Made by a program: the position numbers and the translations under genes. Positions 59,326 to 64,000 of a DNA stretch of 64,000 nucleotides are shown one piece after another. The stretch is from Hydrogenophaga sp. IBVHS2. GTDB lineage: Bacteria > Pseudomonadota > Gammaproteobacteria > Burkholderiales > Burkholderiaceae_C. Under the pieces are notes generated by a model. The model saw only the letters and a list, made by a program, of their open reading frames with translations. It was not told the origin of the DNA and did not search any database. The stretch spans positions 806,001-870,000 of the forward strand of contig NZ_NFUT01000001.1 in assembly GCF_002127215.1 (NCBI RefSeq), in the 5' to 3' direction. Each line of letters starts with the position of its first letter. Position 1 is the stretch's first letter.

Positions 59326-60505
59326 GGCCACGCCGGCCGACGATGCGGCACTGAAGTTCGACGACGTCATCAGCGGCGCCTTCGATGCCGAGCAGGAGGC
59401 CGAGCCGGCAGCGCCGGTCAAGCGCGTGCTGGCGCCCCAGGCCGAATCGCCCAAGCTGCACAAGGTGCTGGCGCAGGCCGGCATGGGTTCGCGGCTGGAG
59501 ATGGAGCAGCTCATCCTGGAAGGCCGCATCTCGGTCAACGGCGAGCCTGCCCATGTGGGCCAGCGCATCCAGTTTGGCGATGTCATCAAGGTCAACGGCA
59601 AGCCGGTTCGGGTGCGCATGACGCCGCCGCCGCCGCGGGTGCTGGCCTACCACAAGCCCGCCGGCGAGGTGGTGTCGCACGATGATCCGCAGAACCGGCC
59701 CACCGTGTTCCGTCGCCTGCCGCGCCTGCAGAGCGGCAAATGGCAGTCGGTCGGCCGGCTCGACCTCAACACCGAGGGCCTGCTGCTGCTGACCAGCTCC
59801 GGCGAGCTGGCCAACCGCCTGATGCACCCCCGGTTCGGCCTGCAGCGTGAATACGCGGTGCGGGTGCTGGGCGCCCTGTCCAACGAAGAGAAGCAGCGCC
59901 TGCTGGACGGTGTCAACCTGGACGACGGGCCGGCCCAGTTCGCCTCCATCGAGGACGGGGGCGGGGAGGGGGCCAACTGCTGGTACCGGGTGACCATCGC
60001 CGAGGGCCGCAACCGCGAGGTGCGTCGCATGTTCGAGGCGGTGGGCCACGCGGTCAGTCGCCTCATCCGCATCCGCTACGGCGCCATGATGCTGCCGCGC
60101 GGTCTGAAGCGGGGCGCCTGGATCGAGCTCGACGAGCGCGACATCGCCCGCCTGACCGCGGCGGCCGGCATGCTGCCGGCGGCCGAGCCGGCGCGTGGTC
60201 CGCGTCCCGGTGCCGCCCGGGGCAGCCCGTCGCGCGGTGGACAGCGCACCGGTCGCGGTCCGTCTCGGCCCCAGCCGGGGGCCGCAGCGGCCGCTCCCGA
60301 GCCGGCCAGCCGCAAGCCCCGGGGTGCCGCCCCGGGCGCGGCCCGCAGCGGCAACAGCCAGCCCGATCCCATGAAGACGTCGCTGGGCTACATCGGCCAC
60401 GACGCCGTGGCGCGCAAGCGCCAGCAGGACGCCGGCCGGGGCAAGGGCGCGCAGCCGGCCCGGGGCGGGCAGGGCGGCGGCAAGCGCCGCGGCCCGGGCC
60501 GCTGA
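59288..60505 (+). CDS. rluB: 23S rRNA pseudouridine synthase RluB (with long basic tail)
   Basis: The product is 405 residues from the ATG at 59288. The S4 domain is [20 protein letters not shown], and the RsuA/RluB catalytic motif is [20 protein letters not shown] with [20 protein letters not shown] downstream. Residues 300-405 are a Gly/Arg/Pro/Ala-rich low-complexity tail probably binding RNA, larger than in E. coli RluB (291 residues). RluB modifies U2605 of 23S rRNA. The start within scpB suggests translational coupling. Confidence 0.92.
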   Translation: MTTPDTPRPPLVEATPADDAALKFDDVISGAFDAEQEAEPAAPVKRVLAPQAESPKLHKVLAQAGMGSRLEMEQLILEGRISVNGEPAHVGQRIQFGDVIKVNGKPVRVRMTPPPPRVLAYHKPAGEVVSHDDPQNRPTVFRRLPRLQSGKWQSVGRLDLNTEGLLLLTSSGELANRLMHPRFGLQREYAVRVLGALSNEEKQRLLDGVNLDDGPAQFASIEDGGGEGANCWYRVTIAEGRNREVRRMFEAVGHAVSRLIRIRYGAMMLPRGLKRGAWIELDERDIARLTAAAGMLPAAEPARGPRPGAARGSPSRGGQRTGRGPSRPQPGAAAAAPEPASRKPRGAAPGAARSGNSQPDPMKTSLGYIGHDAVARKRQQDAGRGKGAQPARGGQGGGKRRGPGR

Positions 60506-60615
60506 AGCCGCTCACGCCCTGTGGGGCCGTTGCGCACGTTGTAGAATCAAAGGCTCTGCGCATTCCCGCGCAACCCGTTGAATTTCCATCAAAACTTCAG
60601 GTACCAGGATCACCC

Positions 60616-61041
60616 ATGGCCATCGAACGCACCCTCTCGATCATCAAGCCCGACGCCGTCGCCAAGAACGTCATCGGCCAGATTTACGCCCGCTTCGAGG
60701 CCGCCGGCCTGAAGATCGTCGCGGCCAAGATGGTCCACCTCTCGCGCGGCGAAGCAGAACAGTTCTACGCCGTGCACAAGGCCCGCCCGTTCTTCAAGGA
60801 CCTGGTGGACTTCATGGTGTCCGGCCCCGTCATGATCCAGGCGCTGGAAGGCGAAGGCGCCATCGCCAAGAACCGCGACCTCATGGGCGCCACCGACCCC
60901 AAGAAGGCCGCCCCCGGCACCATCCGCGCCGACTTCGCCGACAGCATCGACGCCAACGCCGTGCACGGCTCCGACGCTCCCGAAACCGCTGCCCAGGAAG
61001 TTGCCTTCTTCTTCCCCGGCATGAACGTCTACTCGCGCTGA
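60616..61041 (+). CDS. ndk: Nucleoside diphosphate kinase
   Basis: The product is 141 residues. It begins [20 protein letters not shown] and carries the phosphorylated active-site H117 in [18 protein letters not shown]. Ndk balances nucleoside triphosphate pools by a ping-pong phosphotransfer. The length matches bacterial Ndk. It is separated from rluB by 110 bp and precedes rlmN by 22 bp, the usual arrangement in this group. Confidence 0.99.
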   Translation: MAIERTLSIIKPDAVAKNVIGQIYARFEAAGLKIVAAKMVHLSRGEAEQFYAVHKARPFFKDLVDFMVSGPVMIQALEGEGAIAKNRDLMGATDPKKAAPGTIRADFADSIDANAVHGSDAPETAAQEVAFFFPGMNVYSR

Positions 61042-61063
61042 TCCGCGCGCAGACCATGGTGTC

Positions 61064-62203
61064 ATGACGGTCAATCTGCTCGACTTCGATCTCGACGGGT
61101 TGACCGCCTTTTGCGAGCAGCTGGGCGAAAAGCGCTTCCGTGCCGTCCAGCTGTTCCGCTGGATCCACCAGAAGGGCGAGTCCGACCCCGCCCGCATGAC
61201 CGACCTCGCGAAGAGCCTTCGCGAGAAGCTTCCTTCGGCGGCCACGGTCAAGACCCTGCCGGTGCTCTCGCGGCAGGACTCCGCCGACGGCACGATCAAG
61301 TGGCTGTTCGATGTGGGGGACGGCAACGCCGTCGAAACCGTCTTCATTCCCGAGGATGACCGGGGCACGCTCTGCGTGTCCTCGCAGGCCGGTTGTGCCG
61401 TGGGATGCCGCTTCTGCTCGACCGGCCACCAGGGCTTCTCGCGCAACCTCACCACCGGCGAGATCCTGGCCCAGCTGTGGCAGGCCGAATTCTTCCTGCG
61501 CCAGCACCTGAAATCCGCCGACCGCGTGATCACCAACGTGGTCATGATGGGCATGGGCGAGCCGCTGCAGAACTACCATGCGCTGGTGCCGGCGCTGCGG
61601 GTCATGCTCGACGACCATGCCTACGGGCTGTCGCGGCGCCGCGTGACGGTGTCCACCTCGGGCGTGGTGCCCATGATCGACCGGCTGGCCGCCGACGTGC
61701 CGGTGGCGCTGGCCGTGTCGCTGCACGCACCGAACGACGCGCTGCGCGATTCGCTGGTGCCGCTCAACCGCAAATACCCTCTGGCCGAGCTGCTCGACGC
61801 CTGTCTGCGCTACCTGCCGGCCGCCCCGCGCGACTTCATCACCTTCGAGTACTGCATGCTCGATGGCGTCAATGACACCCCCGAGCACGCCCGCGAGCTG
61901 CTGGAGCTGGTGCGTGGGCATGGTGAACGGGGTGTCCCCTGCAAGATCAATCTGATACCGTTCAACCCGTTTCCGGATTCGGGCCTGCGCTGCTCCCCGC
62001 GTGCCGTGGTCCAGCAGTTTGCCCGCATCCTGAGCGACGGTGGTCTGGTGACCACGGTCCGCAAGACCCGGGGCGACGACATCGATGCGGCGTGTGGACA
62101 GCTCGCCGGTGACGTGCTGGACCGCACCGATGCGGCCAGGCGTCTGGCCCGCATGCGCACCGAGACCACCGCCCCGATCCTCATCGTCCGTCCCGGCAGT
62201 TGA
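61064..62203 (+). CDS. rlmN: Dual-specificity 23S rRNA/tRNA adenine-C2 methyltransferase RlmN
   Basis: The product is 379 residues. The N-terminal accessory domain has [20 protein letters not shown]. The radical-SAM cluster cysteines are C111, C115 and C118 in [27 protein letters not shown] and [20 protein letters not shown] follow, and a C-terminal cysteine near residue 344 ([10 protein letters not shown]) is the methyl-carrying residue. RlmN methylates A2503 of 23S rRNA and A37 of some tRNAs. It heads the rlmN-pilW-rodZ-ispG cluster. Confidence 0.98.
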   Translation: MTVNLLDFDLDGLTAFCEQLGEKRFRAVQLFRWIHQKGESDPARMTDLAKSLREKLPSAATVKTLPVLSRQDSADGTIKWLFDVGDGNAVETVFIPEDDRGTLCVSSQAGCAVGCRFCSTGHQGFSRNLTTGEILAQLWQAEFFLRQHLKSADRVITNVVMMGMGEPLQNYHALVPALRVMLDDHAYGLSRRRVTVSTSGVVPMIDRLAADVPVALAVSLHAPNDALRDSLVPLNRKYPLAELLDACLRYLPAAPRDFITFEYCMLDGVNDTPEHARELLELVRGHGERGVPCKINLIPFNPFPDSGLRCSPRAVVQQFARILSDGGLVTTVRKTRGDDIDAACGQLAGDVLDRTDAARRLARMRTETTAPILIVRPGS

Positions 62204-62218
62204 CTTGAGAAGGCAGGC

Positions 62219-63052
62219 ATGACCCACAGCACACGCGGCTTCACCCTTTCCCTCCGACCCGTCTTGCTGCTGGGCAGCATCGGCCTGGCCCTGCTGGCGG
62301 GCTGTGCCCAGAACCCGTCGGGCATTCCGGCGGTCAACACCAGCTCGGTCGAGCCGGTGACCGCCTCCGACGAACCGGCCGCCCGGCGCCGGGCCCGCAT
62401 CCGGCTCGAACTGGCGGCCAGCTACTTCGGCCAGGGGCAGGACACCGTGGCGCTGGACGAGATCAAGCAGTCGCTCCTGGCCGATCCGACCTATGCCGAC
62501 GCCCATGCCCTGCGGGGTCTGGTCTATTCCCGCATGAACGAGCTGGGGCTGGCCGAGGCCAGCTTCCAGCGGGCGTTGCAGCTCAACCCGCGCGACCCCA
62601 ATGTGGCGCACAACTACGGCGTGTTCCTGTGCGACCAGCGCCGTTACCCGGCTGCCACCGAGATGTTCACCCGCGCCATGGCCAGCCCCACGTACGGCGG
62701 CCGTGCGCAGACCCTGCTCGCGCAGGGGGTGTGCCAGCTGCGCGCCGGGCAGCCGCAGGAAGCGGAGGTCAGCCTGGCCCGCTCCTACGAACTCGATCCC
62801 GGCAACCCGATCGCGGCCTACAACCTGGCGTCGCTGCTCTACCGCCGGGGCGAACTGCAGCGTTCGCAGTTCATCATCCGCCGCGTGAACAACTCCGAAC
62901 TGGCGAACGCGGAGACGCTCTGGCTGGGCATCAAGGTGGAGCGCAAGCTGTCCAACCTGGACGCTGCCCGCCAGCTCGCCCAGCAGCTGTCCCGCCGGTA
63001 CCCGGAATCGACCCAGTGGGCGGCCTACCAGAGGGGTGCTTTCGATGAGTGA
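62219..63052 (+). CDS. pilW: Type IV pilus biogenesis/stability lipoprotein PilW (PilF)
   Basis: The product is 277 residues. A lipoprotein signal ends in the lipobox LLAGC (about residue 30), followed by TPR repeats (ASYFGQGQDTVALDEIKQSL, ALRGLVYSRMNELGLAEASF, GVFLCDQRRYPAATEMFTRA). PilF/PilW pilotins place the PilQ secretin in the outer membrane. No other pilus gene is in the window. It lies between rlmN and rodZ, the standard context, and its end overlaps rodZ by 8 bp. Confidence 0.92.
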   Translation: MTHSTRGFTLSLRPVLLLGSIGLALLAGCAQNPSGIPAVNTSSVEPVTASDEPAARRRARIRLELAASYFGQGQDTVALDEIKQSLLADPTYADAHALRGLVYSRMNELGLAEASFQRALQLNPRDPNVAHNYGVFLCDQRRYPAATEMFTRAMASPTYGGRAQTLLAQGVCQLRAGQPQEAEVSLARSYELDPGNPIAAYNLASLLYRRGELQRSQFIIRRVNNSELANAETLWLGIKVERKLSNLDAARQLAQQLSRRYPESTQWAAYQRGAFDE

Positions 63053-63959
63053 TCCGCAACAGCCGGGCGAGACGCCGGTCAGCCCGTTGCTGCTCAAACA
63101 GGCCCGTGAGGCCGCCGGCCTGCATGTGGCTGCCCTGGCTGCCGCCTTGAAGGTGCCGGTCCGCAAGCTCGAGGATCTGGAGGCCGGTCGGTACGACCAG
63201 CTGCCGGACATGACCTTTGCCCGGGCGCTGGCGTCGAGCGCCTGTCGCCACCTGCGCATCGATCCCGCACCCGTGCTGGCCCAGTTGCCGGCTGCGGCCC
63301 GGCCGGCCCTGGGTCTGCCTGGAACGGCGCTGAATGCGCCCTTCCAGGGCAGTGCCGATCCGGTGCCTTTCAATCCGGCCGGCTGGCTCTCCCGGCCCGC
63401 TGTGCTCTCGGCCATCGCGCTGCTGCTGGGCGCGCTGGTGATCGTCTTCCTGCCCCGGCCCGACGAGCCTGCGACGGCATGGGGTGAGCCGGCGGGCAAT
63501 GCCAGCAGCACAACCCCGGCCAACGCAGTCCAGCCGGGCGTGGCGGAGCCGGTGGGCGTGACCACGGCCCCGGCCGAGCCGGTGGCGACCGCCCCGTCAC
63601 CGACCGTTGCGCCTGCCGAGCCCGTGCCTTCGTCGCCGGCTCCTGTCCAGCCCGCCGCGATGTCCCCCGCTGCAACCCCGCCGGTGGCCGAGACGCCGGC
63701 GACGCCTTCGGTGCCTGCGGCAGCCAGTGTGCTGGCCGTGGCTGCACGGGGCGAAACCTGGATCGAGGTCACCACCCCCGCGGGCGAGACGGTGGTGCGC
63801 CGCTTGCTCACTGCCGGCGAATCCATGGAAGTCAACCGCGCACCGCCCTACAACGTGGTGATCGGCCGGGCCGATGTTGCCCGGGTCACGCTGCGTGGCC
63901 AGGCTTTCGATCTCCCGCCGCCGTCGCCCAACGGCGTGGCCCGTTTCGAGGTGAAATGA
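63045..63959 (+). CDS. rodZ: RodZ-like cytoskeletal/helix-turn-helix membrane protein
   Basis: The product is 304 residues from the ATG at 63045; a GTG at 63036 is in frame. The cytoplasmic HTH_25 domain covers about residues 15-75 (LLKQAREAAGLHVAALAAAL, VPVRKLEDLEAGRYDQLPDM). A single transmembrane helix is at about 119-136 and a Pro/Ala/Thr-rich linker at about 140-225. The C-terminal DUF4115 beta domain (AARGETWIEVTTPAGETVVR) is periplasmic. RodZ links MreB filaments to the elongasome and sets rod shape. Confidence 0.9.
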   Translation: MSDPQQPGETPVSPLLLKQAREAAGLHVAALAAALKVPVRKLEDLEAGRYDQLPDMTFARALASSACRHLRIDPAPVLAQLPAAARPALGLPGTALNAPFQGSADPVPFNPAGWLSRPAVLSAIALLLGALVIVFLPRPDEPATAWGEPAGNASSTTPANAVQPGVAEPVGVTTAPAEPVATAPSPTVAPAEPVPSSPAPVQPAAMSPAATPPVAETPATPSVPAAASVLAVAARGETWIEVTTPAGETVVRRLLTAGESMEVNRAPPYNVVIGRADVARVTLRGQAFDLPPPSPNGVARFEVK

Positions 63960-64000
63960 ACATGTCCGACAAGCCCTGCGAGCCCATTGCGCTGTTCCAG
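63956..64000 (+). CDS. ispG: 4-hydroxy-3-methylbut-2-en-1-yl diphosphate synthase, N-terminus (truncated by window edge)
   Basis: Only the first 15 codons are present (MNMSDKPCEPIALFQ). The ATG overlaps the rodZ TGA (ATGA); a second ATG is at 63962. The peptide and the position after rlmN-pilW-rodZ match ispG (gcpE), the iron-sulfur enzyme of the MEP pathway, but so little sequence is visible that the call rests mostly on gene order. Confidence 0.65.
   Translation, partial: MNMSDKPCEPIALFQ

Noticed and set aside
60881-63835. A long minus-strand frame across ndk-rlmN-pilW-rodZ
   Set aside because: It spans four intact co-directional genes and has the composition expected of an antisense frame in GC-rich DNA.

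Overview
The window is GC-rich bacterial chromosome, densely packed with conserved core genes. I attribute it to a betaproteobacterium of the order Burkholderiales, most like Comamonadaceae and relatives. The reasons are the gene order (relA end, tRNA-Val, phaR, rimO, tRNA-Leu, rnr; rpsB to rnhB; aceE-aceF-lpd; odhA-odhB-odhL-zapE; rlmN-pilW-rodZ-ispG), the PHB regulator PhaR, and a PDH-type lipoamide dehydrogenase carrying its own lipoyl domain. Family-level placement is inference. I see no insertion sequence, prophage, CRISPR array, integrase or rRNA operon, and no gap above about 240 bp without a gene.

Layout. 1-6.0 kb: RelA/SpoT C-terminus, tRNA-Val(GAC), DUF2062, PhaR, RimO, tRNA-Leu(CAG), RNase R and YggT. 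6.0-8.9 kb (minus strand): a D-amino-acid dehydrogenase-like flavoprotein followed by the NAD(P)H-hydrate repair enzyme Nnr. 9.0-24.2 kb: one long co-directional series that links translation (rpsB, tsf, frr), UMP kinase, isoprenoid and phospholipid precursors (uppS, cdsA, dxr), envelope proteolysis (rseP), outer-membrane assembly (bamA, skp) and lipid A synthesis (lpxD, fabZ, lpxA, lpxB), ending with rnhB and a TrmH-type methyltransferase. 24.2-29.9 kb: carAB, greA and a small membrane protein. 30.0-34.1 kb (minus strand): folD and a PAS histidine kinase/FixJ-type regulator pair. The pair is divergent from the pyruvate dehydrogenase operon aceE-aceF-lpdA (34.2-40.5 kb).

40.5-46.9 kb is the most accessory-looking part. 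It holds an NlpC/P60 peptidase, an AbfD/HpaB-family protein divergent from a TetR regulator across a 41-bp palindrome, an isochorismatase-type hydrolase, a PrpE-like acyl-CoA synthetase and a small ArsR regulator. 47.0-53.8 kb: the 2-oxoglutarate dehydrogenase operon plus zapE. 53.8-64 kb: PP2C phosphatase, DinG-type helicase, BamD, RluD, ScpB, RluB, Ndk, RlmN, PilW, RodZ and the first codons of ispG.

I found no clearly novel multi-gene system. The items most worth a second look are the AbfD-family protein that appears to have lost half of its iron-sulfur ligands while gaining a cysteine-rich tail, together with its palindromic control region; an ArsR protein with a persulfide-sensor-like cysteine pattern and an inverted repeat over its own promoter; and the two-component system facing the PDH operon.
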